Assembly (NCBI GenBank): GCA_025716855.1
Contig: JAIXMQ010000020.1
Span: 124,001-188,000, forward strand
Direction of reading: 5' to 3'
DNA length: 64,000 nucleotides
Source: Pilaira anomala
Lineage: Eukaryota > Mucoromycota > Mucoromycetes > Mucorales > Mucoraceae
The notes under the pieces are model-generated. The model was not told where the DNA came from. It searched no databases and was given only the letters and a program-made list of their open reading frames with translations. The first letter of the stretch is position 1, and each line of letters starts with the position of its first letter. Shown here piece by piece: positions 36,559-48,429 of this stretch. The position numbers were made by a program, and so were the translations under genes.

Positions 36559-37774
36559 GTTTTCTCTTTAGGTGGAGTCAATTTATCCCAATTTCTTAAA
36601 CTGTACCAACCAATATAATCTGAAGGTTCAATACCGGCTTCTCTTAATTTCTCCATAATCGAATGACCTCCACGAGAAATCGTGATATATTGAAAATGCA
36701 TTACGTTTCTTGCTGCAGAAGCATCTTTTGAAGCCAAATCACCTTCAAATGCAGGAATTAAGGGTATAATAATAAACACCTTATATTTCTCTCCTTTTTC
36801 ATGTGCTCGTTTAATTCGTTCAACGATCGCTTGAGCAATTTTGTTTCTTAGTAATTTATCTTGTGTAGTAGCACTAACTGTTTTCAAATATTATTAATAA
36901 ATTATTAATATGTATGTGTGTATATATATATATATATAAAACTTACTAAAGAATTGATTTTCAATATAAATAAAATGCTTGGATTTACTTATACATTCCA
37001 TATATGCATTATAAATTGAATGCTCTCTTTCAATACCTGAACTCCATTGAGCAGAACTACGCAAGATCTGTACCTTACATGTTCCTTTAAAGTTCGATTC
37101 ATCTCTTTGTGCAACATATTCTCCTTTGGGCATAAGAAATGGTACAGTAGGTCGATGCATACCTTTTGAGGTCTTTAGGAAATTCCATCTCTGAATAAAG
37201 TGACGAGCTACATCACGCGCAATAGGTCCAACCATACCAACCGTCATATCATGCCAAGGCATACGTGGTGTAATATTTCGATCGACTAGAGTTAAATCAT
37301 ACTGTGCCACTAGTAAAAAAATGGTTTAGTCTCTCTCTCTCTCTCTCTCTTTCAAGATTACATAATTTTTTTTTTTTTATACCGCTTAAGAAATCTTTAA
37401 CACGAGGATTAGAGTAATCTTGTCCTGGAAAGATTTCATCTGTATGTCCTTCAGATGGATAATCAGTTAAACTATGAGATTGAGTATCATAACGACTATA
37501 ATTATATATGTTAATATTTAAAACAAATAATAAAAAAGCTTGTTGTTATTCTTTACCCCCAGCAGAGATCAAGTCCACCTAAAAAGGCTAGTCGGTTATC
37601 AACCACAACAACTTTCTAAAATGAAAAAGTTAGAGTTTAAAAAATCGGTGTAACATGTAAACAGTAAACATTTTTTTTTACCTCATGATGTGACCAGAAT
37701 AGTACATTGTTATCAATAGAACGATGATCAGGATGTCGTACAACTGTTTAAAACACAAAGATTAATTCTTCAAA

Positions 37775-37817
<43 letters not shown>

Positions 37818-39932
37818 TCATAATATTTACTTGCCAATAATATTCTTATGCAAGTCTTGTAACCATAGTTTTGTATGGGCAGAATTAATTGTTAATGCAA
37901 CTGCCATTTCTTTATAAACTACAATATAAATCTTGACACCTTCTTCTGCCTTCCTTTGTAATAACCGATCTAATCGAAATTCAGGATTCTTTTCTGGTGG
38001 TCTACGCAAGTACTATACAAAAAAAAAAAAAAGAGGGACAAGATGAATATATAAAAGAAAATTGAAATATTTTTTTACTGTACTTACAAGTTCAGGTGAT
38101 AACCACCAATCAAGGATATAAATTTCTGATTTTGCAGATAAAATAGCTTCACCAACCGCATTGAAATGATCTTCAGCATCCACAAACCATCTAACTTTTG
38201 AATTATGTCGAATAGGAGCAAACGAGCCAAACCGATGATTTTTAACCCAAGGACTATCATCCATCACACGTTGAATACTCTTTTTCCATTCCTCAATCTC
38301 ACGTCTTCCACCTTTAATCTCAAACCTTCTAAATTTATTCTCAAACGTGATATGATGATGATACTTTCCAAACAATCCAGGCGTCTTATTCTGTACCACC
38401 AAATTCTTATCAAACAAAAAAACGTCATTAATTCGTGTAGACGCAACATCCGAAATAAACGCAAGATAACTATCTCTCAAAATCACCCACTGCTTTTTCC
38501 ATAAATGAGGTTTCAAAACTTGACATAATCTTGGAATCACAAAATTCACCTTGTTCTCCAAAAATCCTTCTTTACCTTTCCATCCCATATCTTCTACAAT
38601 ACTCACGGCTGAAATCTCTAGAAATTCACAAATATCGTAATTCGCCATCATATGAGCTCGCACCAGTAATTTACGGAGGTAATTCGTGAGTTCAACTCGA
38701 CGTCGAAGTGCGATCTGATACTTTTCTCCTGACGTATCGTTCGTATCCATCTCTTCTGCTCGAATCGTTCCTTTGGCTGAGCTAAGCCAACTCTTTAATT
38801 GGTTCGGGAAACTAGGTGGACTGGGTACAGTGTCTGAAAGTCTTGATTTAAGCTTGAGTGTATAATGTAATCCAACAAATTCAGCTATCGTACGTTTAAT
38901 CACCCATTTAATATCTCCATACTGTAATTCAATTCGAAATATCCATTGGTTGATACCTTGAGTTGACAATTCAGAGTCTGTAATTGCTACCTAGTAGTAG
39001 AATAAAAATTGATTTTAAGAATATATACATACATATTGTTCAATTTTTTTTTTTTTTACCTTGATAAAGGGTAATAAAACGGGCGCCCATCGATCTCCAT
39101 GTTGATCAGTTGATAGGGCAATAAAGACAGGATCAAATAAGGGTGGATAATAAGGAGCAAGTGGAATCGAAGAAGTATCTAAACCAGATACTTCACTTTG
39201 TCGATGACTTTGGTGAGGTAAAGTATGAAGATTTGCAATTAACCTTACTTTATCTAATGTTTTACCCCAATTCTTCTTTGCTTTCTCATCTCCTCCAGTA
39301 CTAGTGATAGTATTATTTGCTTCTGTACCTTCTGTTTCAACAGTAGCTCCACTACTGGTAGAAGGAATATCATGGTGACGAATTGGTTTAATTAAAATCG
39401 GAGCAGGTTCAACAGGTGGTAATTCTATCTTGGTGGATTCATTTGGTTGTTGTATATCCTCTTGTTCTCGAAAAGGGTTTGTAAAATAACTATCTTCTTC
39501 ATTTTTATTTTCCATACTATTGATATCTTCAGTAGAAGGTAAAACATCGTCTTCTGGTTCGGGAGGTACATAAGTACCATGAACAATATGAGCACTCATT
39601 TCGAAATGGTCATGACTATTATTACTACTTCTATCTGAATCACTTATTCCGTTCATGTCATCTTGACTACTACGTCGACTACTATGTCTTCTAGTCGGTA
39701 AACGGTTCATGACTCTTTTCCATTGTAACTTGGGATCAAAATCGCTTTGTTGGTGGTGTTGCTGCTGCTGAAGGTGAATTGGTCTTCTACTGACGGGTGA
39801 CTCGGGTGATAAGACATCTTGTGGTGTAGCTATAGTTGGTTGTCCAGGATAGATTCGAAGTCCTGGTTTAATTTGCCTTGTTGCTTCTTTTTCTGAAAAG
39901 TATTCTGCCGTATCTGCTATAGGATTCGACAT
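35372..39932 (-). CDS. Phospholipase D with PX and PH domains (Spo14/PLD1 type)
   Basis: Nine minus-strand exons (39932-39060, 38990-38088, 38012-37835, 37743-37682, 37615-37557, 37495-37383, 37309-36947, 36877-36152, 36075-35372) give 1326 residues. After a disordered N-terminus come a PX domain (about 278-440), a PH domain (about 440-560) and two PLD catalytic halves. HKD motif 1 is H671-K673-D678 in HEKVVVVD, crossing an intron. HKD motif 2 is H1077-K1079-D1084 in HDKILIVDD. The enzyme hydrolyses phosphatidylcholine to phosphatidic acid and choline. A low-complexity insert (poly-Ala, poly-Thr, poly-Gln and poly-Asn, about residues 958-1060) lies just before HKD 2. Intron 3 is GC-AG. Confidence 0.95.
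36240..36560 (-). repeat. Trinucleotide-repeat insert within the phospholipase D coding region
   Basis: Successive triplet tracts on the coding strand encode runs of about 13 Ala, 9 Thr, 10 Gln and two Asn runs, separated by short Lys- and Ser-rich linkers. The ancestral enzyme core resumes at about DREHYVSELVYIHDK. Confidence 0.9.
37744..37834 (-). other. GC-AG intron in the phospholipase D gene
   Basis: The exon ends ATTATTG and the intron starts GCAAGTAAAT and ends TTAAACAG (minus strand). The join yields NIIVVRHPDHR, the conserved PLD stretch before HKD 1. The GT two bases inside (AAGTAA) would shift the frame. The intron contains a 37-base homopolymer. Confidence 0.85.
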
Positions 39933-40761
39933 AATTGAAAAAAAAAAGTTAAAGAAGGGAAAAAAAAAAGGGAATTTTTTTTTTTTAAAAATTAAATACG
40001 TTCTTACTTTCTATATTGGTGCGTGATATCACTTTTTTTTTTTTTTCTGTCCTACAAGCTTAAAAAGTTGTGTTTATTAAGAAAAGAAGAAGGTGACTTA
40101 CTCTAACAATCACAATACCTTTTCTTTCTCAAGACCTTTTGCATAAAACTTCAATTAAGACACGTATTTTTATTTTTTACGCATATATATTGCTTCATGC
40201 TGCTGTAGATTTATGTACTTCTTTTATGTTATTTACACGCTTTTTTTCTTTTTAGTATTTACTACTAAAAATAATAGTAGTAGTAGCTATATTTAACTTT
40301 TTTTTTTTTTTTTTTTTTTTGTTATCCGCAAATCCATTCTTGGGAACAATGCATTCTTTTTTTTTTTCAATAGATATATAAAAAGAAAAGTTGGCAACTT
40401 TTTTTTTTTTTACTGCATCATTGTTCTGTCAAAAAAGTAAATGAGTTACACTATTTGGTTATTTTTTGATCACACATATACACAATTGTAGTAACTATTT
40501 CGTTTTTTTTTTTTTTTTTTTTTTTTTTTGAAGCTAACAAAATACAGTAAAAATAGAGTAACCTTCTCAGGAAATGAAAAGTGTGTGTATGTGTGTGTGA
40601 ATTACAAGGATTCTTATGTTACATATTCAATGAGGTCATATTAGAATGATTTGATACTGAATAACTACACTGATAAATTACATATATTTTGAAAGTAAAT
40701 TTATACATGGGATTTATTTTATTTTATACACAAGTTTTTTTTTTTTTTCTTTTTTTTAGTT
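39933..40761. other. Intergenic, upstream of phospholipase D
   Basis: Many T runs (about 23-27 long at 40298-40320 and 40503-40529) and a GT tract near 40580. Contains the PLD promoter and the 3' end of the ASL gene. No gene seen. Confidence 0.5.
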
Positions 40762-42246
40762 TTAGTTGGTGGCCTTTGATAACCAAGTCTTTAAAAGATC
40801 AATTTGAGCCAAGACAGAAGACTTTGCGGTACCACCGGGGGTATTACGGTTCTCGATACTTGTCTCGAAGCTCCAAACCTTGGAAACATCTTCTTCAAAA
40901 GAAGGATGAAGGGTCTTGAGATCATCTACAGTTAAATCACTAAGAGAACCATTACGATCTTCAGCCATCTTGACAGCAGCACCAGAGATATGATGTGTTT
41001 CACGGAATGGAACTCCCTTACGTACAAGGTATTCTGCTAAATCAGTTGCCAACATATCTGCACTTAAACTAGCCTTCATCTTTTCTGGGAAAATGTTCAT
41101 TGTACTCAAGACACCAGCTGTAATTTGAAGTGAGCCAGATAATGTATCAGCAGCATCAAACATAGGTTCTTTATCTTCTTGAAGATCCTTGTTATAAGTA
41201 CTAGGAATACCCTTATAAGACATCATGAAACCAGACATCTAAAAATATAAAAAACAAACAAATAAACAAAACCATGTCAATAAATATATCACAAAATAAT
41301 AAAAAACAAAAAAAAAAAAATAACTTACACTTCCAAAAACACGACCAGATTTACCACGTAATAATTCTAAACTATCAGGATTCTTCTTTTGAGGCATTAA
41401 ACTAGAACCAGTACTATAAGCATCAGCCAATTTAACAAAAGCAAATTCACCAGTAGAATAAATAATCAAATCTTCAGCAATACGAGAGATATGAACCATA
41501 GTTAAACTAGCCCAGAATAAGAACTCTGCAACAAAATCACGATCACTTACAGCATAAAGAGAGTTATTGATGATACCACGGAAACCTAATTCCTTAGCCA
41601 AGAAATCACGATCAATATTAAATACATGACCAGCAAGTGCACCAGAACCTAAAGGCAACACATTAAAACGTTCAATCAATTGTTCTAAACGTTCAGCATC
41701 AGATTGCCATAACCAAGCATGAGATAACAAGAAATGAGACCAACGAATAGGTTGAGCACGTTGAAGATGAGTATAACCAGGCATGATCACATCCAATTCC
41801 TTCTCTGCACGAGAGACGACAACCGAGATAAGTTCCTTAAGATGAGACAAGATACGTTGGGCTTCATCACGTAACCAAAGACGCATATCGGTTGCTACTT
41901 GATCGTTACGAGAACGTCCTGTATGAAGTTTACCTGCAACAGATCCAACTAATTCTCCAAGACGACGTTCATTGGCTGTATGGATATCTTCGTCTCCACT
42001 GACAATCTTGAATTTTCCTGATTCCCATTCGGCCATCACGGCTTCTAATCCTTTTACAAGTTCATCACGTTCGCTTTCACTAATGATTTTGTTCTTGGCA
42101 AGGGCCTTGGCATATGCAATAGATCCAATACAATCTGCTGCATACATACGTTTATCAAAGTGAATAGAGGCATTAAATGCGTCCATTAAAGGATCAACTG
42201 CGCCAGAGAAACGTCCTCCCCAAAGTTTTTTAGGTGCTTCAGCCAT
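40762..42246 (-). CDS. ARG4: Argininosuccinate lyase
   Basis: Two exons (42246-41329, 41238-40762) give 464 residues, the normal size. The fumarase/aspartase superfamily signature [12 protein letters not shown] is intact at the end of exon 1. Other family blocks are LWGGRFSG at the start, [35 protein letters not shown] and, after the intron, [23 protein letters not shown]. It cleaves argininosuccinate to arginine and fumarate in arginine biosynthesis. The alternative in-frame reading through the intron gives a Phe/Tyr-rich tail and is rejected. Confidence 0.97.
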
Positions 42247-42285
42247 GATAATTAATTAAATAAAAAAAGTTGTATAAAACTGGAA

Positions 42286-42317
<32 letters not shown>

Positions 42318-42449
42318 ACTTTTTTACTTTTTATATCAAAGACATTGAAACGATGACTCACAATTAGCTATATATTATTCCAATCCCATAAATTTAAACA
42401 CTTTATCCCCCGCTATTTTATGTGTGGGGGGAAACTTTTTTTTTTTAAA

Positions 42450-43911
42450 TTACAGATGAGACGCGACTAAAGAAGAATCAAGTACAGCTCCAACTTTGAT
42501 CAACTGTTGAATCATACTGGATTCAAAACCAAATTCATTCAATATCTCAATCGAATGTTTTCCAACTTCTAAAAAGGGTTCTTCAGCTACTTTGACAGGT
42601 TTAGCAGGAGTTCTTGATAAAATAGGTGCAGGCTGAGGCACACTGGCTTGACGTGGCCATTGATTCGTAGTAGTAGTACCTGGTTTTGAATTATGTGTCG
42701 GTACGGGTTCTGTAAAAGATAAGACAGGTGTTACACACGCGTCGGATCCATCAAAAATACTTGTCCATTCTGCTTGTGTCTTTTTCAAAAAGATCTTTTC
42801 AAATCTTTCTTTCATCTTGGGCCAACTGGATTTATCCATTTGATCTGGTAATTCTTCTTCTTCATTTAAAAGGTTCAACTTTTCTGTCAAGCAAGAATAA
42901 AATTGAGGTTCAATAGCGCCACTTTTTTATAAAATATTTTTAGTTCTTATTTGTTGTATATAACGCTGTTTGTAGGATATACATTACACTGCCATGTATT
43001 TTCCGTCCTTGGTCTCATAAACTTCATAGAAATGTGCACCACCATCCAACATATTCGTACCTCTTTCACCTTCCCAAATTAACCCAAAGTGTTGCATTAA
43101 ATAAGGAAATGTGGTTAAGTAAGAAGTACCGGAAGTCTACATTATTAAAAAAAAAAAATCCCCCCCTTTAAATAAGTATACGTTCCGTTTAAACATAAAC
43201 AAACAAATGTTACAAATTTACAAGGTTAGCATCAATCACTTGTCCTTTTCCAGATACTGAACGTTCAATGATAGCCATCAAAATACCCATGACACACATC
43301 AATCCACCACCAGCAAAATCGGCTAAAATATTAAGTGGAAAAGAAGGTTTCTCACGATGTCGGCCCATTAACTAAAAGAAGTTGATATTTTTTTAACAAG
43401 CCCTTTTTTTAATTATTATTATTATTATTATTATTGTTAAATACCTCTAAAGCACCAGAAATTGCAAGATAGTTAATATCATGTCCAGCAGATTTTGATC
43501 CATCTTGTCCAAAACCACTTAATCTGGCATAAATTAAACCTGGATTCTTCTTTAATAATACATCAGGACCAAGTCCTAACTTTTCCATGATACCAGGTCG
43601 AAAAGGGTCAAGTATAACATCTACTTGACTAGCCATTTCTAGTAAAATCTGAATTGCTTCTGAACTCTTTAAATCCATAGCAATGGATCGTTTATTTCTA
43701 ATAATTACTTTAATTTTTTTTTTTTTTTTTTTTGTTTATTGTTTTCTCTCTCTCTACCAACTAACCTAGATAAAACATCTGTACTAAATCCCTTGAACCG
43801 GTCAATACGAATTACATTGGCTCCAAAATCTGCCATAATCATACCAGCAAATGGTGCAGGCGCAAGTCCAGCCATTTCTAATACTTTGATATGATCAAGT
43901 GGTAATTTCAT
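42450..43911 (-). CDS. Alpha-methylacyl-CoA racemase (family III CoA-transferase fold)
   Basis: Five minus-strand exons (43911-43766, 43697-43445, 43371-43222, 43136-42988, 42921-42450) give 389 residues, the usual size. Motifs are [22 protein letters not shown] at the start, [38 protein letters not shown] (His of the catalytic pair), LADFAGGG (catalytic Asp) and [22 protein letters not shown] epimerises 2-methyl-branched acyl-CoAs so they can enter beta-oxidation in peroxisomes or mitochondria. The start at 43911 was chosen because an upstream in-frame ATG (43989) leads through Phe- and Lys-rich homopolymer sequence. Confidence 0.93.
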
Positions 43912-44153
43912 TTTTTTTTTTTTTTTTTTGGATTTAAAGAAAAAGAAAAAGAGAGAAAAACACTCACACTTTGTAATTGTAGTAGTCATCTTTTTTTTAC
44001 CTCTTTTTAATGCTACCTAGATAAGTAGCACATGCTTTGATTGGTCTAATGATAGAATAGTGTTGAAAATAAGATCTCTTATTTATTTATTCCTTTTTCT
44101 CTCTTTTTTTTTTTTTTTTTTTTTTTTTTTCTGAAACAGTTTATATATATAAG
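43912..44153. promoter_or_regulatory. Shared divergent promoter region of racemase and ArfGAP genes
   Basis: 242 bp between divergent start codons, with poly-T runs on both sides (about 43911-43929 and 44106-44130). Both core promoters must lie here. I could not assign specific factor sites. Confidence 0.5.
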
Positions 44154-44281
44154 ATGCGTGAACAACAATCGAAGTCAACACAAGTAAAGCATGAACGTAT
44201 GTTGAACGACTTGTTTAAATTGCCCGGGAATGATCGTTGTGCTGACTGTACAGCGAAAAGTAAATACCATATATTGAAAAT

Positions 44282-44314
<33 letters not shown>

Positions 44315-45287
44315 AATAAACTAACACACACATATATATATAAAAGACCCTCGCTGGGCTTCTTATTCACTTGGTGTATTTCTTTGTATAAGGTGTGCTA
44401 GTCTTCATAGAAAGATGGGTACACATATTTCAAAAGTGAAATCAGTTAGTATGGATCGCTGGACTTTACAAGAGATTCAAGTGAGTTTTTTTATTTTTTT
44501 AAAAAAAAAAAAAAAGATTGTGTCATTACCACAAACAGCTAAACTAAGAAAAAATATATTTATAGCTCATGATAAAATTAGGCGGTAACTTTGTTATTAA
44601 TAGTATGATCAACACAAACCCTCAAAAGCACCCTTTACCAATAACTCTAGATGATGATCAGTAAGTTATCTCTGACGTCCCTTTTTTTTTTTTTTTAAAA
44701 AAAAAAGACTAATCCTATTCTAAAATTTTAGTGCGATGGAGAGATACATTCGAGATAAATGGGAAAGAAAATTATTTAAAGAAATACCACTTACACCACC
44801 AAAAGAGGATAAAAATCATATTACAGATTTGCAACAATTAGGTGGATCAAGTACAAGTATAAGTACTCCCTCTATCAGTAGTACAATCAGTAGTCTACCA
44901 TCATCTCCTACTATGCAACTCGCAGGTCGAGCAGCTACCATAGATACCATCTATTCATTAGCTCCTACTAAAAATACAGCACATTCTTATAATCCATTTG
45001 TCACTTTACCTGTTTCTTCTACCTTTAGTTCAGGTAAATATATATACATGTATATGAAAAGCATTTTAAAAAATGATGTACTAAAAAAAACCGTTTTTTT
45101 TTTTGTAGTACCATCAGCAGTAACAAATAATAATAATAATCCTTTTTTACAGCAACAACAACAACAACAACAACAACAACAAATTGTACAATCTCCATTT
45201 GATATCAGTTATAATACAACCAGTTATTTTAATACTACACCATCACATCAGAATACTAATTCAAGTCATAATCCATTTTGCCAGTAA
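44154..45287 (+). CDS. ArfGAP, Age2/SMAP type
   Basis: Five exons (44154-44259, 44347-44480, 44566-44660, 44732-45033, 45109-45287) give 271 residues. The N-terminal ArfGAP zinc finger is complete: Cys29-Cys32-Cys49-Cys52 with 16 residues between the pairs, followed by the arginine finger in [14 protein letters not shown]. The order [18 protein letters not shown] after it matches Age2/SMAP proteins, which activate GTP hydrolysis on Arf in vesicle traffic. The C-terminus is Ser/Thr/Asn/Gln-rich with three NPF-type endings (NPF or NNPF), suggesting EH-domain binding. Intron 4 is 75 nt with no in-frame stop, so its retention would add 25 residues without a frameshift. Confidence 0.9.
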
Positions 45288-45410
45288 AAATAAAAAATTA
45301 CTTGCACCTGCATTTTTCGGGTTTTCATTTTTTTTTTTTTTTTTTTTTTCATGCATGAAAATAATAATAAGATGAATTACAAAAAAGTTTTTTATTGGTA
45401 ACAAAATTAT

Positions 45411-46295
45411 TTACGTAGAAGGATTTGTACTGCTACTGCCTTTTTTGATGACAGAAGGATTTCCATTATAAAGAGTAATTTCAGGTTCATTATAAACAGT
45501 AGGTTTAGGAGTTGCTACCCTGATGGTTGGAGGTGGAGAAATGCCGTTGATGATATCAAAGAAAATGCTCTCTTGATGAGCTGTAGGACTGAGATCACTT
45601 GAAATAAGTTGAACACCAGCAATGGATCTAAAGAAAAAAACCTTGAAGTTGTCAATCGCGATGTTCTTTTTTTCTTCACTCTCTGCATTAAGATGAAAAA
45701 ACAGTGTGGTACATTCACGAGCAACTGCAAAAAGTGATATTAAAAGTGGCCTGATACCTGCTATAAAGTCATCTGCTTTTCCTTTGCCTTTAGTCGATTC
45801 CATACTGTGGTTTAATAACTTTTCTAATAAGATGATGTTATCTCGAAAATGGTAGTTGGTTTCCTTGTAGATATCGATCACTTCCGCCACATTTTTCATT
45901 ACGACTTCTTTTGTAGCGTCATCAGTAACAGTAAAATTATTATCTTTAGTCATTGCTTCGGTTTCTTCTTCAGTTAACTTAGTTGATTTATTAGTCCCTA
46001 CACTGGATTTAGTACCTACAGTTGATCCAGTCGCTTCAATTGATTCAGACACTCTTGATTTAATTTCTCTTGTTGATTCTTCTTCAGGTTGATTAACACC
46101 AGAATTCTTCTTCTTATCTTTCTTTTTAAATCCACATGCCATGAATTTTTTCTTGGGAGCAGCAGGCTGTTCTTCCCCTTCTTCTAGCTCTGCTATCAAT
46201 CTACGAGCTTCAATAACCGACTTGTCCATTTTGAACTTCTTGCAAATATTCACTACACCTTTCTTCATTTTTGTGAGTCTTGTTTTAATTCCCAT
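45411..46295 (-). CDS. Hypothetical protein with polybasic N-terminus
   Basis: Intronless, 294 residues; family not recognised. The first 65 residues are Lys/Arg-rich, with a cluster PKKKFMACGFKKKDKKKN around residues 48-65 that might bind acidic lipids or act in nuclear import. The middle is Ser/Thr/Glu-rich. Residues about 125-240 look helical and folded (NVAEVIDIYKETNYHFRDN, IRPLLISLFAVARECTTLFF). The C-terminal 50 residues are Pro/Ser/Thr-rich. It converges on the ArfGAP gene with 123 bp between the stops. Length and balanced composition support a real gene. Confidence 0.65.
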   Translation of the reverse strand: MGIKTRLTKMKKGVVNICKKFKMDKSVIEARRLIAELEEGEEQPAAPKKKFMACGFKKKDKKKNSGVNQPEEESTREIKSRVSESIEATGSTVGTKSSVGTNKSTKLTEEETEAMTKDNNFTVTDDATKEVVMKNVAEVIDIYKETNYHFRDNIILLEKLLNHSMESTKGKGKADDFIAGIRPLLISLFAVARECTTLFFHLNAESEEKKNIAIDNFKVFFFRSIAGVQLISSDLSPTAHQESIFFDIINGISPPPTIRVATPKPTVYNEPEITLYNGNPSVIKKGSSSTNPST

Positions 46296-46701
46296 ATTAG
46301 ATATTATAGTAAGTAATTAATAGTTTTGTTTCTAAAGATGTTTGTTTTTAATGATGAATAGAAAAAAAAAAAAAGTATTGCCTGGTTATATAGTTTTTTT
46401 TTTTCTTCTCTTACATGGATTTTTGACTCATTATTTTTTTTTTTTTTTGGTGATGATTGTTATAGAGTCTATACTCTTTATCAAAAGGTGTCATCGTTTC
46501 AGTTTAATATATAGAACAATCAAATTTTATGTACTAAAAATATCTACATAGTGAAGCGACCTTATACTATTTACTCATTATTAATATTTTACAGTGAGAT
46601 AATGAACATATAACTAATTATGCAAAAAATAAGGTCTATACCCACCTCTAGTTCAGAAAGACATGATTTTTAGAATTTGTTACATAAATTAAAATACTCT
46701 C

Positions 46702-46732
<31 letters not shown>

Positions 46733-48429
46733 GAATAAATTCATTATTATTAATTACTGAATGAGAGGGAGAGGAACAGATCCGCAAACATTTATTTATT
46801 CTCTGAGAAAAAGTTTTCTGATTAGGGTTCGTTCAACAAACAAAGCCTTGTTGGCGATATAACCTATGAGTATTTATTTCTATACTTAATGCCAGCAGCC
46901 TGGGCGCACTACCTATTTGTCGTTCCTTTAGATTGAGGTTTTTTTTTTTTTATCACTTCGTACTGAAGGTAGCTCTTTCATACTTACAACTAAAACTAGG
47001 ATTTAAACGAGACCTTTTGAAACTATTATTGTATTACGATAACATATTCCCTACTCTATGCTATGTATTTACTGCCTTTTTTTTTTTTTGATAATGGAAG
47101 AAGACTAGCCAAGATTTGTAGCAATGACTCTGTCTGTCCGAGTGTTTGTTTTTATTAACCAATTGAATGTCAGGATTTCTTTTTATTTACAATAAAAAAA
47201 GAAAACCACATATTTTTAATTGAAAAATAAAAAGGAAAAATAACTTTAGGTTCTGAATGCCCAAGTGGTTGATAAGAATCAACCTCTTTACGATTTTTTA
47301 GGCCTAAAAAAAAAAAAAAAAAAAAAAAAAATGAAATGTGGGTCCTGATTTGCTTCTTGTCAAGTTAAAGTCACTCTATATCAACCTTTTTATTATACAA
47401 TGTAATACACAAACGATGCAGAATTTGACAGTGCATTTTACTGTATATTTATATATGTGTGTTTAGATATGCAAAATATAGCTTCCCTAGCTAAAAACTG
47501 TAAACTGAGTTTCTTATAATAGCCATTTATCTTTACATAAATTTAATTTAATTTGGTTTTAAAATCATTCGAAAGAGCAAAAAAAAAAAAAAAATCTACA
47601 TGAGACATGATGTCTTTAATTTTGGGATTTAACATGGTGCGCAAAAATATGTACATAGTACCCTTTTCCTTTTAATTGGTAGTACACGACTTAATTATTG
47701 CATAAACAAAAATAATGTTCTGGCCATTCGAGTCAATAGGTGAGAAAAAAAAAACTAAAAATATGTTTTGGTCTGTCGTTATGACTTCACATTGAAGAAT
47801 TTTTTTTTTTTTTTTTTGTTTATAATGTTTCAACTCGATTGACTCCCTATTTTTGCATGAAAAAAAAAAATCATCGTGTAACAAAATCCTTTTTTTTATA
47901 AAAAAAAACAGTATGAAAAGCTTTACATGTTGATACAAAAATATATATTTTTTAAACATCTCAGGTATTCGGATTGATTACAAAAAAAAAAAAAGAGAGA
48001 GAGATGAGCAAAAGTGCATTTTTTATCATGTTTGAAGAGAAAGGGAGAAAAAGCTGAGTTTGTTTACGAGAGGGTAATACAGGACTAAATAGTGCGGCAT
48101 TTTTTTTTTTTTAATCTTAATAGGTATATTTTGTTAATACATAACATTTTCAGTTAAGTAATCATTGAAGGATACGATTATAAGTAAACTACATATTTTA
48201 AATTCTTGTTAATAAAAAAAAGAATGATTGTATAAAAAAAGATCTGTTGTAAATATGATGGTCTTCAAGGATGTCAAATATAGGGATTTTTTTTTTTTTT
48301 GTGTGTGTTTTTTTCTTCATGTGAAAAAAAAAAAAAAAAAAAAAAAAAAAACATAAACACAAATGATAGATTACATAAAAACTCTGTCAACTTCTTCTAT
48401 CAATCGTTTTTTCTTTCTTTTCTTCTAAG
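46296..48429. other. Intergenic, nothing supported
   Basis: AT-rich with several A runs of 20 or more (about 46702-46730, 47307-47330, 48325-48350). No gene, RNA or repeat family recognised before the minisatellite begins. Confidence 0.5.

Noticed and set aside
36277..36618. Plus-strand frame with Cys and Ala runs
   Set aside because: Antisense reading of the triplet repeats in the phospholipase D insert.
43912..43989. Upstream ATG of the racemase gene (43989)
   Set aside because: It would add a Phe/Lys homopolymer-derived leader, and no acceptor AG exists to splice that part out.
47270..47320. tRNA-like GCCCAAGTGG patch
   Set aside because: I could not form acceptor and T stems around it; no tRNA gene is supported anywhere in the window.
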